This document shows, one piece after another, positions 40,912-49,879 of a DNA stretch of 64,000 nucleotides. The stretch's first letter is position 1, and the number at the start of each line of letters is the position of its first letter. Below the pieces are notes generated by a model. The model did no database searches. It was given only the letters and a program-made list of their open reading frames with translations, and had not been told where the DNA came from. This stretch comes from Poriferisocius sp965200775 (GTDB taxonomy: Bacteria; Actinomycetota; Acidimicrobiia; Acidimicrobiales; Bin134). A program made the translations under genes and the position numbers. The stretch spans positions 3,038,001 through 3,102,000 of the forward strand of contig OZ241383.1 of NCBI GenBank assembly GCA_965200775.1, written 5' to 3'.

Positions 40912-41534
40912 GCGAAACTCCCGTACCCGACGACCCGGCCACGGAGGCCACGGAGTCGCACCCGGTCGGGGAGCCTGTCGCCGAGCAGGCTGGGGCCGAC
41001 GAGGCTGGGGCCGACCCCGGCACCGGTGAACAGGCCCCCGAGGAGGCGGGCAACGGGGCGGCGGTCGACGAGGGTGCAAGCCCCGGCGATGCCGATCCCG
41101 CAACCGGGGGCGATGATCTGCCATCGGTTGAGGAGCTGGTTGCCCAGAGAGACGGCTACCTCAACGATCTTCAGCGGGTGACCGCTGAGTTCGCCAACTA
41201 CCGTCGCAAGTCGGCCGAGCGCCAGCAGGAAACGGTGGCCATGGCCGCAGCCGGCATCGTCGAGAAGGTGCTTCCGGTGCTCGATGCCTGCGAAGCGGCG
41301 GTGGCCCAGGGCGCCGAGGATGTGGTCCCCATCAGAGAAGCGTTGTTTGGCGCGCTGGAGAAGGAGGGTCTGGCCCGGCTGGACGCTCCCGGAGCGCCGT
41401 TCGACCCCAACTGCCACGAGGCCGTTGCCCACGAGCCCGGAGACGGAGAGGCGGTGATCGCGGAGGTCCTGCGGGCCGGCTACCAGTGGAACAGCCGGGT
41501 GCTGCGCCCAGCCATGGTGAAGGTCCGGGGGTAG
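40908..41534 (+). CDS. grpE: Nucleotide exchange factor GrpE
   Basis: 208 residues, GTG start overlapping the dnaK stop. An acidic, Ala/Gly/Glu-rich N-terminus (~75 residues) precedes the coiled coil (ELVAQRDGYLNDLQRVTAEFANYRRKS) and the beta domain (FDPNCHEAVAHEPGDGEAVIAEVLRAGY, RPAMVKV). It releases ADP from DnaK. Confidence 0.95.
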   Translation: MSETPVPDDPATEATESHPVGEPVAEQAGADEAGADPGTGEQAPEEAGNGAAVDEGASPGDADPATGGDDLPSVEELVAQRDGYLNDLQRVTAEFANYRRKSAERQQETVAMAAAGIVEKVLPVLDACEAAVAQGAEDVVPIREALFGALEKEGLARLDAPGAPFDPNCHEAVAHEPGDGEAVIAEVLRAGYQWNSRVLRPAMVKVRG

Positions 41535-41543
41535 TTCGAGGGC

Positions 41544-42440
41544 ATGGACGTTAAGCGAGAGTGGCTTGAAACCGACTACTACTCGGTTCTCGGTGTATCC
41601 GCCTCCGCTTCCGACAGGGAGATAACCAAGGCCTACCGCAAGCTGGCCCGCAAACTGCATCCCGATGCCAATCCCGGCGATGCCAAGGCCGAGGAGAAGT
41701 TCAAGGAGGTTTCCGCCGCCTACGACGTGCTCGGCGACGGCGAACGCCGGGCCCAGTACGACCAGGTCCGCCACATGGGGCCCATGAACTTCCAATCGGG
41801 GCCCGGTGGATTCACCATGGAAGGCGACCTCGCCGACTTGTTTTCCACGTTCATGGGAGGCGGCCGCTTCGACCGGGGCGGGCCCACGTTCGGCGGTCAG
41901 AACCGGCCGATGCGGGGTCACGACCTTCAGGCCGAGCTGTCCCTGGACTTCGGCGAGGCGCTGGAGGGGCTGACCACCGACGTGGTGCTGAGCGGAGCTA
42001 CCGATCAGGCAGGCCGCTCGATCGGGGTGCGTATCCCGCCCGGAGTGTTGGACGGTCAGAAGGTGAAGCTGGCCGGAAAGGGAGAGCTTGGGGTCAACGG
42101 CGGACCGCCCGGTGATCTGTATGTGACGGTGAAGGTCAAGGCCCACCCGGTATTCGGGCGATCGGGCAAGAACCTCACCGTTACCCTTCCGGTCACCTAT
42201 GCCCAGGCTGCGCTGGGGGCCAATATCTCGGTGCCCACGTTCGAGGACGACCCGGTGACCCTGCGCCTCCCGCCCGGCACCCAGCCCGGCAAGGTGCTGC
42301 GGGTGCGAGGCCGGGGGGTGAAGGCCCGCACGGGAACCGGTGACCTGCTGGTGACGGTGGCCTTGGAGGTTCCCACCGACCTGACCGATACCCAGCGCCA
42401 GGCTCTGGAAGCCTTCGCCCAATCCATGGAGGAGGAGTAA
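41544..42440 (+). CDS. dnaJ: DnaJ-type cochaperone lacking the zinc-finger domain (CbpA-like)
   Basis: 298 residues. The J domain (DYYSVLGVSASASDREITKAYRKLARKLHPDANPGD) carries HPD. A short Gly/Phe-rich linker is followed directly by the C-terminal substrate domains (ELSLDFGEALEGLTTDVVLSG, VRIPPGVLDGQKVKLAGKG, LPPGTQPGKVLRVRGRGV). The four CxxCxGxG zinc repeats of canonical DnaJ are absent, so it is of the CbpA/DnaJ-II class despite its place in the dnaK operon. It stimulates DnaK ATPase. Its stop overlaps the hspR start (TAATG). Confidence 0.93.
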   Translation: MDVKREWLETDYYSVLGVSASASDREITKAYRKLARKLHPDANPGDAKAEEKFKEVSAAYDVLGDGERRAQYDQVRHMGPMNFQSGPGGFTMEGDLADLFSTFMGGGRFDRGGPTFGGQNRPMRGHDLQAELSLDFGEALEGLTTDVVLSGATDQAGRSIGVRIPPGVLDGQKVKLAGKGELGVNGGPPGDLYVTVKVKAHPVFGRSGKNLTVTLPVTYAQAALGANISVPTFEDDPVTLRLPPGTQPGKVLRVRGRGVKARTGTGDLLVTVALEVPTDLTDTQRQALEAFAQSMEEE

Positions 42441-42772
42441 TGATCGACCCCCGAGGCCGCGACCGGGCGGTGTATGTCATCTCGGTGGCCGCCGAGCTGG
42501 CCGGGATTCACCCCCAGACCCTAAGGATTTACGACCGCCGGGGTTTGGTACAGCCTGCTCGCACCGGGGGTGGGAGCCGTCGCTACAGCGAGGCCGACAT
42601 CGAGAGGCTGCGTCGGATTCACGAACTCACCAGCGAGGGGATGAACCTCAGCGGGGTGGAGCGGATCCTTGCCCTTGAGGCCGAGGTGGCCCGGCTCCAG
42701 GCCCAGGTAAAGAGCCTCACCCGGGAGCTGGAATCGAAGCGGGCCGACATCGTGCTGTACCGGAGAGGCTGA
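42440..42772 (+). CDS. hspR: Heat-shock repressor HspR (MerR family)
   Basis: 110 residues. The MerR-type helix-turn-helix reads VAAELAGIHPQTLRIYDRRGLVQPARTGGGSRRYSEADIERL, followed by a coiled coil (LEAEVARLQAQVKSLTRELE). As the last gene of dnaK-grpE-dnaJ-hspR it matches the actinobacterial arrangement in which HspR with DnaK represses the operon through HAIR sites. Confidence 0.95.
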   Translation: MIDPRGRDRAVYVISVAAELAGIHPQTLRIYDRRGLVQPARTGGGSRRYSEADIERLRRIHELTSEGMNLSGVERILALEAEVARLQAQVKSLTRELESKRADIVLYRRG

Positions 42773-42868
42773 GCCGAGACCCCTGCCGTCAAAGGCCACG
42801 CAGCCTATTCCCAGACGGAGCACTGGTAGAGTACGAAGTCTCCAAATTGCTGTGACACTTACCTGACC

Positions 42869-44176
42869 GTGACCCTCGCCTCTGCTCCCACCGACCTCTC
42901 GGTCGCTTACCAAGCCGTCCGATCCCACACCGACGCGCTCGCCGGCCCCCTGAGCAGCGAGGATCAGTGCATCCAGTCGACGCCCGATGTCAGCCCGACC
43001 AAGTGGCACCGGGCCCACGTGACCTGGTTCTTCGAGACCTTCCTGCTCAAGCCACACCTGAGCGGCTACACCGAGTACCACCCGGCGTTCGGCTTCCTGT
43101 TCAACTCCTACTACGAAGCGGTCGGTGAACGGCATCCTCGACCGGAGCGGGGGAACCTGTCCCGGCCGTCGTGCGACGAGGTGACCGCTTATCGGGCCCA
43201 TGTGGACCAAGCCATGGCCGAGCTGCTGGCCCGCCCGCTGAATGGCCGGACTGCTGGATTGGTGACCCTGGGCCTTCACCACGAGCAGCAGCACCAGGAA
43301 CTCTTGCTCATGGACATCAAGCACGTTCTGTCCACCAACCGGGCGCTGTGGCCCGCTTACCAACCGGCAACGGAACCGGCCCCGCCCGTCTCGGAAATGA
43401 TCAACCCCTCCTATAGCTGGACCCGGTTCGACGGTGGCGAGGTGTGGGTAGGCCACGAAGACCGTGAACTAGCCGTCGACAGTGATCTGGCCTGCACCAA
43501 CGGCTTTGCCTACGACAACGAGAGTCCCCGGCACCGGACCATCCTGGTGGCCTACGAGCTGTCCGACCGGCTGGTGACCTGCGGGCAGTGGCTGAAGTTC
43601 ATGGCCGACGGGGGATACGACACCCCCACCCTGTGGCTGTCCGACGGCTGGCACCAGCGGATCCAGAACGGCTGGGACTCCCCCTCCTACTGGCACTTCG
43701 ATCCCGACAGTGGCTGGCATGTATTCACCCTGCACGGGTTGCAGCCGGTGGCGCTCGACGAACCGGTGTGCCATCTGTCGTACTACGAGGCCGATGCCTT
43801 CGCCCGTTGGGCCGGGGCCCGGCTCCCCACCGAGTTCGAGTGGGAGCACGCCGCCACCGGCCATCCCGTCGAGGGCAACCTGGGAGGCCAGGGCCAGTGG
43901 CATCCCTCTCCCGCCCCGCGCAAACCCGGATTGAGCCAGCTCTACGGTGATGTGTGGGAGTGGACGTCGAGTCCTTACAGCCCCTATCCCGGATTCCGGG
44001 CCGCCCCCGGCGCGGTGGGGGAGTACAACGGCAAGTTCATGGCCAACCAGTACGTGCTGCGGGGCGGGGCGTGCGTGACCCCGCTCGGCCATGTCCGACC
44101 CACGTACCGCAACTTCTTCCACCCCCACACCCGCTGGCACTTCTCCGGTGTGCGCCTGGCCCGGGACCAAGCATGA
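42869..44176 (+). CDS. egtB: Ergothioneine biosynthesis sulfoxide synthase EgtB
   Basis: 435 residues, GTG start. The N-terminal DinB-like domain carries the iron-binding HHEQQHQE motif (HHEQQHQELLLMD). The C-terminal formylglycine-generating/sulfatase-modifying domain contains CHLSYYEADAFARWAGARLPTEFEWE and LYGDVWEWTSSPY...RGGACVTP. EgtB joins hercynine with a thiol (gamma-glutamylcysteine or cysteine) using O2. It is followed by egtD; egtA, egtC and egtE are not in the window. Confidence 0.93.
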   Translation: MTLASAPTDLSVAYQAVRSHTDALAGPLSSEDQCIQSTPDVSPTKWHRAHVTWFFETFLLKPHLSGYTEYHPAFGFLFNSYYEAVGERHPRPERGNLSRPSCDEVTAYRAHVDQAMAELLARPLNGRTAGLVTLGLHHEQQHQELLLMDIKHVLSTNRALWPAYQPATEPAPPVSEMINPSYSWTRFDGGEVWVGHEDRELAVDSDLACTNGFAYDNESPRHRTILVAYELSDRLVTCGQWLKFMADGGYDTPTLWLSDGWHQRIQNGWDSPSYWHFDPDSGWHVFTLHGLQPVALDEPVCHLSYYEADAFARWAGARLPTEFEWEHAATGHPVEGNLGGQGQWHPSPAPRKPGLSQLYGDVWEWTSSPYSPYPGFRAAPGAVGEYNGKFMANQYVLRGGACVTPLGHVRPTYRNFFHPHTRWHFSGVRLARDQA

Positions 44177-44226
44177 TCGAACCGTTTGTCTGCACTCAAC
44201 GGGCTCAGGGGCGGAGCGGGCCGTGA
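44173..44226 (+). CDS. Junction mini-ORF (17 aa) between egtB and egtD
   Basis: ATG 44173 overlaps the egtB stop (ATGA), and the frame MIEPFVCTQRAQGRSGP ends in a TGA overlapping the egtD GTG (GTGA at 44223-44226). The first codons, MIEPFV, duplicate the egtD start VIEPVI (TGATCGAxCCGxTT at both ends, 50 bp apart). It therefore looks like a tandem duplication of the stop-start junction. Confidence 0.45.
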   Translation: MIEPFVCTQRAQGRSGP

Positions 44227-45197
44227 TCGAGCCGGTTATCGATACCTATCTGGATCAGGGGTGGATTGATCGGGAGCTGCAGGCCGATGTGGCCGAGGGG
44301 CTGGCGTCTCAGCCCAAGGAGCTGCCCCCCAAATGGTTCTACGACGACCGGGGCAGCGAGCTTTTCGACCAGATCACCCGGCTGCCCGACTACTACCCCA
44401 CACGGCGGGAGCGGGAGATCCTGGAGCGCGAGGTTCATGTCATCGCCGAGCGCTCGGGGGCCGACACCGTCGTGGAGCTGGGATCGGGGATGTCGGAGAA
44501 AACCCGGATCGTGCTAGACGCCATCTCGGCCACCGGGTGGCTCCGCTCCTACGTGCCGTTCGACAACAGCGAGGCCACATTGCGAGCAGCCGCTGCCGAG
44601 CTGGCCGCCGCTTACGACGAACTGGCCGTGCATGGGGTGGTGGGCGACTTCGAGCATCACCTGGCCCACATACCCACAGGGGGGTGCCGGTTGGTGATGC
44701 TTCTGGGTGGCACCATCGGCAACTTCCCGCCCGCCAGTCGCAAGGGTTTTCTGGCCGGGGTGGCCGACACGATGGCCCCGGGCGACACCCTGCTTTTGGG
44801 CTTCGACCTGGTGAAGGACCACGACCGGCTGATAGCGGCCTACGACGACCCCGACGGTGTGACCGCCGCCTTCAACCGCAACATGCTGTCGGTGATCAAC
44901 CACCGTTTGGACGCCGACTTCGATCTGGAGCAGTTCGAGCACGAGGCCCGCTTCGATTCCGACGAGGAGTGGATCGAGATGTGGCTGCGGTCCCGCTGTT
45001 CCCAGCAGGTGACCGTGGCCAAACTTGGCATCACCGTTGAGTTCGCCGAGAACGAGCGAATGAGGACCGAGATCAGCGCCAAGTTCCGGCCCGAGAACAT
45101 CGGGCCCGAGCTGGCCGGCGTCGGCCTGGCCATGGAGAGCATGTGGACCGACGCTCGCGGCGACTACGCCCTTACCTTGTCCCGGATGGTGCAGTAG
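44223..45197 (+). CDS. egtD: L-histidine N-alpha-methyltransferase EgtD
   Basis: 324 residues, GTG start. Family blocks include LPPKWFYDDRGSELFDQITRLPDYYPTRREREIL, the SAM site VELGSGMSEKTRIVLDA, FDNSEATLRAAAAEL, LLGGTIGNFPP, and the C-terminal FSKF-type region ISAKFRPENI. It trimethylates histidine to hercynine, the first step of ergothioneine synthesis and the substrate for EgtB upstream. Confidence 0.95.
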   Translation: MIEPVIDTYLDQGWIDRELQADVAEGLASQPKELPPKWFYDDRGSELFDQITRLPDYYPTRREREILEREVHVIAERSGADTVVELGSGMSEKTRIVLDAISATGWLRSYVPFDNSEATLRAAAAELAAAYDELAVHGVVGDFEHHLAHIPTGGCRLVMLLGGTIGNFPPASRKGFLAGVADTMAPGDTLLLGFDLVKDHDRLIAAYDDPDGVTAAFNRNMLSVINHRLDADFDLEQFEHEARFDSDEEWIEMWLRSRCSQQVTVAKLGITVEFAENERMRTEISAKFRPENIGPELAGVGLAMESMWTDARGDYALTLSRMVQ

Positions 45198-45323
45198 CCA
45201 CGAGGGTCGGCCCGTTTCCGGCTTGGCGGCGGGTGTGTCGCCACAAGTGCTGCGTTAATTGTGCCTACCCCTGGTGGGGCGCGAGTAGGGTCAGGCTGTA
45301 AGCCTCGTCAATGGAGAAACGCC

Positions 45324-46610
45324 TTGCCAGCAACGGTGGTCGTCGGGACGCAATGGGGTGATGAGGGCAAGGGCAAGTTCACCGACCTCATGGCCCGCGG
45401 GATGGACATGGTGGTGCGCTACCAGGGGGGACACAACGCCGGTCACACCCTGGTGGTGGAAGGCCAAACCTTCAAGCTCCAGCTCGTTCCCAGCGGGGTG
45501 CTCTACCCCCACGTAACCCCAGTCATAGGTAATGGGGTGGTGGTGGATCCCCTGGTGCTGCTGGCCGAGATCGACCGCCTGGCCGAGGCGGGGGTCGACT
45601 GCGGGCGCCTAAAGGTGAGCGGCAACGCCCACCTCATCCTCCCCTACCACCAGACCCTGGACGTGGTGGTGGAACGGCATCTGGGGCGCAACAAGCTGGG
45701 CACCACCAAACGGGGGATCGGCCCGGCCTACGCCGACAAGGCCTCCCGGGTGGGGTTGCGCCTACAGGACCTGCTCGACCCCAAGATCTTCAGGGAGAAG
45801 CTGGGGGTGGTCCTCCACGAGAAGAACCCTCTGCTGGCCAAGGTGTACAACCGTTTGCCGTTCGATGTCGAGGCAATGGCCGATCATTACCTGGAGGAAT
45901 GCCGTCCCCGGCTGGAGCCCTACATCGCCGACACGGTAGGGCTGCTGCACGAAGCCTTGGAAGCAGGCGGCAACGTGTTGTTCGAGGGGGCCCAGGCCAC
46001 GTTCCTCGATCTCGACCACGGCACCTACCCCTTTGTCACCTCCTCCAATCCGGTGGCCGGCGGGGCCTGCATCGGCGCAGGCGTCGGTCCTCGGCACCTC
46101 GACCGGATCATCGGCGTGACCAAGGCCTACGTGACCAGGGTGGGATCGGGGCCTTTTCCCTGCGAGCTGACCGACGAGATCGGCGATCACCTGGTGGATG
46201 TGGGCCACGAGTACGGCACCAACACGAAACGCCGCCGCCGCTGCGGATGGTTGGACACCGTGATGCTGCGTCACGCGGTGCGGATCAACTCCCTCACCGA
46301 CCTGGCCATCACCAAGCTGGACGTGCTTGATGCCCTCGACCCGATCAGGGTGTGTGTGGCCTACGAGGTAGACGGTGAGCGCCGTACGTCGCTGCCCTAC
46401 CACCAGTCGGAGATCCACCGGGCGGTCCCGGTCTTCGAGGAGTTGCCCGGATGGCGGGTCGATCTGTCCGGTGTCAGCGACCGCTCCGAGCTTCCCCCGG
46501 CCGCGGCCGACTACCTGAACTTCATCGAGGAGCAGGCCGGAGTTCCCATCACCCTGGTGGGGGTGGGCCCGGGCCGTGACCAGTTCCTCGACTACCGCCC
46601 GGTCCCGTGA
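45324..46610 (+). CDS. purA: Adenylosuccinate synthetase
   Basis: 428 residues from TTG 45324, chosen for the GGAG at 45313-45316 and the usual family N-terminus (PATVVVGTQWGDEGKGK). The GTP loop GDEGKGK, QGGHNAGHT, and GGACIGAGVGPRHLDRIIGVTKAY are present. It makes adenylosuccinate from IMP, Asp and GTP. It opens the purine run and overlaps purD by GTGA. Confidence 0.95.
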   Translation: MPATVVVGTQWGDEGKGKFTDLMARGMDMVVRYQGGHNAGHTLVVEGQTFKLQLVPSGVLYPHVTPVIGNGVVVDPLVLLAEIDRLAEAGVDCGRLKVSGNAHLILPYHQTLDVVVERHLGRNKLGTTKRGIGPAYADKASRVGLRLQDLLDPKIFREKLGVVLHEKNPLLAKVYNRLPFDVEAMADHYLEECRPRLEPYIADTVGLLHEALEAGGNVLFEGAQATFLDLDHGTYPFVTSSNPVAGGACIGAGVGPRHLDRIIGVTKAYVTRVGSGPFPCELTDEIGDHLVDVGHEYGTNTKRRRRCGWLDTVMLRHAVRINSLTDLAITKLDVLDALDPIRVCVAYEVDGERRTSLPYHQSEIHRAVPVFEELPGWRVDLSGVSDRSELPPAAADYLNFIEEQAGVPITLVGVGPGRDQFLDYRPVP

Positions 46611-47857
46611 GGGTTTGCGTAGTCGGCAGCGGGGGTCGGGAGCACGCCCTGGCCCACGTGCTCGGGAGGTCGAACGAGGTGGTGGTCACCCCCGGCAATC
46701 CCGGCATTGCCGGTTCCACACCGGTTCCGGCCACCGAGATCGACGCCGATCTGTATGTGATCGGCCCTGAGGCCCCCCTTGTGGACGGGCTGGCCGACAG
46801 GTTGCGGGCAGCGGGCCGGCTGGTGTTCGGCCCCGGGGGCGACGGTGCCCGGTTGGAGGGGTCCAAGGCGTGGATGAAGGACCTGCTGATGGCAGCTGGG
46901 GTGCCCACCGCCGGCCACGGGACGTTTACCGAGGAGGACCCCGCTCTTCGCTATCTCGACGCCATGGGTGATCTGTTCGTAATCAAGACCGACGGCCTGG
47001 CCGCCGGCAAGGGCGTGCTGGTCACCGAGGATCGAGCCGAGGCCGCCGATGCGGTGCGGGCCTACCTCTCGGGTGAGGCGTTTGGGGACGCCGGTAGGCG
47101 GGTAGTGATCGAGGAGGGGCTCACCGGTCCCGAGTTGTCGGTTCTGGCTGTGTGCGATGGCCACCGAGCCCTGCCGCTTGCTCCTGCCCAGGATTTCAAG
47201 CGCATCGGTGAGGGCGACACCGGCCCCAACACCGGCGGGATGGGGGCGTACTCCCCGGTGCCGGTGGCCGGTGCCGATGTTGTGGCCGAGGTGATGGAGC
47301 GAGCCGTGTCACCCACGCTGGCCGAGCTGAAGCGCCGGGGCATCGACTATCGGGGTGTTCTGTATGCCGGGCTGATGCTCACCCCTCGAGGGATCAAGGT
47401 GCTGGAGTACAACGTGCGGTTCGGCGACCCCGAGGCCCAGGTGGTGCTGCCCCGGCTGCGGTCCGATCTGGCCGACTTGCTTGCCGCTGCTGCGGCCGGT
47501 TCGTTGACCGGGGAGCCCGAGTACGGCGACGACGCAGCGGTAACCGTTGTATGTGCTTCCGAGGGTTATCCGGCTTCTCCCCGGACCGGGGATCCCATTT
47601 CCGGCATCGAGGCCGCTTCCAACTCCGAAGGGGTAACCGTCTTTTGCGCTGGGGTGGCATCGTCGGGCGGGAACGGTGCCGCCGATGGCGAATTGGTCAC
47701 TTCGGGGGGTCGAGTGTTGACGGTAACCGGCATCGGTTCCGACCTGGCCGCCGCTCGAAATAGGGCATACGCCGGGGTCGCCCACATCGGTTGGCCGGGC
47801 CGCTACGTTCGCTTCGATATTGCTGCCGAGGCGGTGGAAACCGAGGCAGACAGGTAG
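46607..47857 (+). CDS. purD: Phosphoribosylamine-glycine ligase
   Basis: 416 residues from GTG 46607. The N-terminus VCVVGSGGREHALAHVL, an ATP-grasp core (FVIKTDGLAAGKGVLV, VIEEGLTGPELSVLAVCDG, DTGPNTGGMGAYSPVP) and LEYNVRFGDPEAQVVLPRL are typical. It forms glycinamide ribonucleotide, step 2 of purine synthesis. Confidence 0.95.
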   Translation: MRVCVVGSGGREHALAHVLGRSNEVVVTPGNPGIAGSTPVPATEIDADLYVIGPEAPLVDGLADRLRAAGRLVFGPGGDGARLEGSKAWMKDLLMAAGVPTAGHGTFTEEDPALRYLDAMGDLFVIKTDGLAAGKGVLVTEDRAEAADAVRAYLSGEAFGDAGRRVVIEEGLTGPELSVLAVCDGHRALPLAPAQDFKRIGEGDTGPNTGGMGAYSPVPVAGADVVAEVMERAVSPTLAELKRRGIDYRGVLYAGLMLTPRGIKVLEYNVRFGDPEAQVVLPRLRSDLADLLAAAAAGSLTGEPEYGDDAAVTVVCASEGYPASPRTGDPISGIEAASNSEGVTVFCAGVASSGGNGAADGELVTSGGRVLTVTGIGSDLAAARNRAYAGVAHIGWPGRYVRFDIAAEAVETEADR

Positions 47858-47887
47858 AACCGGTATGAACAGGTACAAGGAGTCAAA

Positions 47888-48343
47888 ATGAGCCTGAAAG
47901 TTGCGGTGTTGATGGGGTCGGCCAGCGACGAGACCACGATGGAAGCGGCTCGCACCACACTGGAGGACTTCGGGGTGGAGTGCCACTGGGCCGTCATGTC
48001 GGCTCATCGCACCCCGGAGAGGGTCCGGAAGTTCGTGGCCGAGGCCCGAGACGCCGGTTTCGGGGCCATTATCTGCGGAGCGGGGATGGCGGCCCACTTG
48101 GCCGGGGCAGCCGCGGCCCAGACCACCCTGCCTGTGATCGGTGTGCCCCTGGCCGGAGGGGCGCTGAACGGCGTGGACGCCCTGTACTCCACGGTGCAGA
48201 TGCCCAAGGGAATCCCGGTGGCCACCGTGGCCGTGAACGGTTCGATGAACGCGGCTCTGCTGGCCATTCAGATCCTGGCCGTTTCCGATGCTGATCTGGC
48301 CGAGCGGCTGACCGCCCATCGAGCTGGGCTGGCCGGTGGTTGA
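47888..48343 (+). CDS. purE: N5-carboxyaminoimidazole ribonucleotide mutase
   Basis: 151 residues, AAGGAG site before ATG 47888. GSASDETTMEAA, SAHRTPERV and GAGMAAHLAGAAAAQTTLPVIGVP are class I PurE motifs. It isomerises N5-CAIR to CAIR, so a purK should exist elsewhere. The stop lies 8 bp inside purB. Confidence 0.95.
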   Translation: MSLKVAVLMGSASDETTMEAARTTLEDFGVECHWAVMSAHRTPERVRKFVAEARDAGFGAIICGAGMAAHLAGAAAAQTTLPVIGVPLAGGALNGVDALYSTVQMPKGIPVATVAVNGSMNAALLAIQILAVSDADLAERLTAHRAGLAGG

Positions 48344-49736
48344 AAAGGATCTGATACCCGACGTTCTGGCCGATCGCTATGCTGGCGCGGCCATGGCCGC
48401 CATCTGGTCGCCCCTGGGCAAGATCGTCGCCGAGCGTCGCCTGTGGGTGGCGGTGCTCGAAGCCCAGCAGGCCCTGGGAATCGATGTTCCCGGCGAGGCC
48501 GTCGAGGCGTACCGGTCGGTAGTCGAGCAGGTTGACCTCGACTCCATCCGTCAGCGGGAGCGGGTCACCCGTCACGACGTCAAGGCCCGCATCGAGGAGT
48601 TCTGTGCGCTGGCCGGCCACGAGCACATCCACAAGGGGATGACGTCCCGAGACCTGACCGAGAACATCGAGCAGCTTCAGATCCGCGACTCCTTGCACCT
48701 CGTGCGCGACAAGTTGGTGGCACTGGTCTGTGCTCTGGGTGAGAAGGCCGCCGATCACGCCGAGCTGGTCATGGTGGGCCGCACCCACAACGTGGCAGCC
48801 CAGGCCACCACCCTGGGCAAACGTTTTGCCAACGCCGGTGAGGAGACTCGGGCCGCCCTCGACCGGGTGGACGACCTACTGGCGCGCTACAAGCTGCGGG
48901 GACTCAAGGGTCCGGTGGGCACCCAGCAGGACCAACTCGACCTTCTGGACGGTGACGCCGGGGCGGTGGCCGACCTGGAGCAACGACTGGCGGCCGGGTT
49001 GGGCTTTTCGGCGGTGATGTCCAGCGTTGGCCAGGTGTACCCCCGGTCACTGGACTACGACGTGGTCACGGCCCTTGTCCAGGTTTCTTCGGCCCCGGCC
49101 AACCTGGCCCGTACCGTCCGCCTCATGGCCGGCCAGGGGCTCATCTCCGAGGGGTTCCAGGTAGGCCAGGTGGGTTCCTCGGCCATGCCCGGTAAGCGCA
49201 ACGCCCGGACCTCCGAGCGCATCTGCGGGCTCAGCGCTGTCGTTGCGGGGTACGCCGACATGGTGGCCTCGCTGGTGGGCGACCAGTGGAACGAAGGCGA
49301 CGTGAGCTGCTCGGTGGTGCGGCGGGTGGCTCTGCCCGGAGCGTTCCTGGCCCTCGACGGGCAGCTCGAATCGACCCTCACCGTGCTGGGCGAGCTGGCG
49401 GTGTTCGACGAAGCCATAGCCGCCGAACTGTCGGCCAACCTGCCCGCGCTCACCGCCACCCGGGTGCTCATGGCCGCCGTGGCCGCAGGCGCGGGCAGAG
49501 AGGAGGCGCACCGGATCATCTCTGGCCATGTCTCGAAGGGCGACGGTTTCTTCTCAGCCGTGGCCGACGATGAGAGCCTGCCACTATCGCCGGAAGACGT
49601 GGCCGAGATCGAGAGCAATCTTCTGGTGCTGGCCGGTGCCGCGCCCGATCAAGCCCGAGATTTCCACGAACAGACCAGGGAACTGGCTCGCCAATATCCT
49701 GATGCCGCCCGCTACCAACCAGAGCCCATCCTGTGA
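48336..49736 (+). CDS. purB: Adenylosuccinate lyase
   Basis: 466 residues from GTG 48336. Motifs are HDVKARIEEF, KGMTSRDLTEN, VGRTHNVAAQATTLGKRFA and the fumarase/lyase signature GSSAMPGKRN. It releases fumarate from SAICAR and adenylosuccinate. Its TGA overlaps the GTG of the repeat ORF that bridges to purC. Confidence 0.95.
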   Translation: MVEKDLIPDVLADRYAGAAMAAIWSPLGKIVAERRLWVAVLEAQQALGIDVPGEAVEAYRSVVEQVDLDSIRQRERVTRHDVKARIEEFCALAGHEHIHKGMTSRDLTENIEQLQIRDSLHLVRDKLVALVCALGEKAADHAELVMVGRTHNVAAQATTLGKRFANAGEETRAALDRVDDLLARYKLRGLKGPVGTQQDQLDLLDGDAGAVADLEQRLAAGLGFSAVMSSVGQVYPRSLDYDVVTALVQVSSAPANLARTVRLMAGQGLISEGFQVGQVGSSAMPGKRNARTSERICGLSAVVAGYADMVASLVGDQWNEGDVSCSVVRRVALPGAFLALDGQLESTLTVLGELAVFDEAIAAELSANLPALTATRVLMAAVAAGAGREEAHRIISGHVSKGDGFFSAVADDESLPLSPEDVAEIESNLLVLAGAAPDQARDFHEQTRELARQYPDAARYQPEPIL

Positions 49737-49879
49737 ACCAATCCCCAGACACGAAACGAGGCGATTCTGTGAACCCAGCCCCAGACACGAAACGAGGCGA
49801 TTCTGTGAACCCAGCCCCAGACACGAAACGAGGCGATTCTGTGAACCAATCCCCTCTTGAGAGACGAGATCCCCGATGA
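49733..49879 (+). CDS. 48-aa ORF of four 12-residue units bridging purB and purC (36-bp tandem repeats)
   Basis: GTG 49733 overlaps the purB stop (GTGA); units begin at 49733, 49769, 49805 and 49841, exactly 36 bp apart. The first three read VNQSPDTKRGDS, VNPAPDTKRGDS and VNPAPDTKRGDS; the last diverges (VNQSPLERRDPR). The TGA at 49877-49879 overlaps the purC ATG (ATGA). The unit length is a multiple of three, so the frame survives repeat-number change. I infer a translated linker that keeps purC translation coupled to purB. A purely mutational repeat is the alternative. Confidence 0.55.
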   Translation: MNQSPDTKRGDSVNPAPDTKRGDSVNPAPDTKRGDSVNQSPLERRDPR

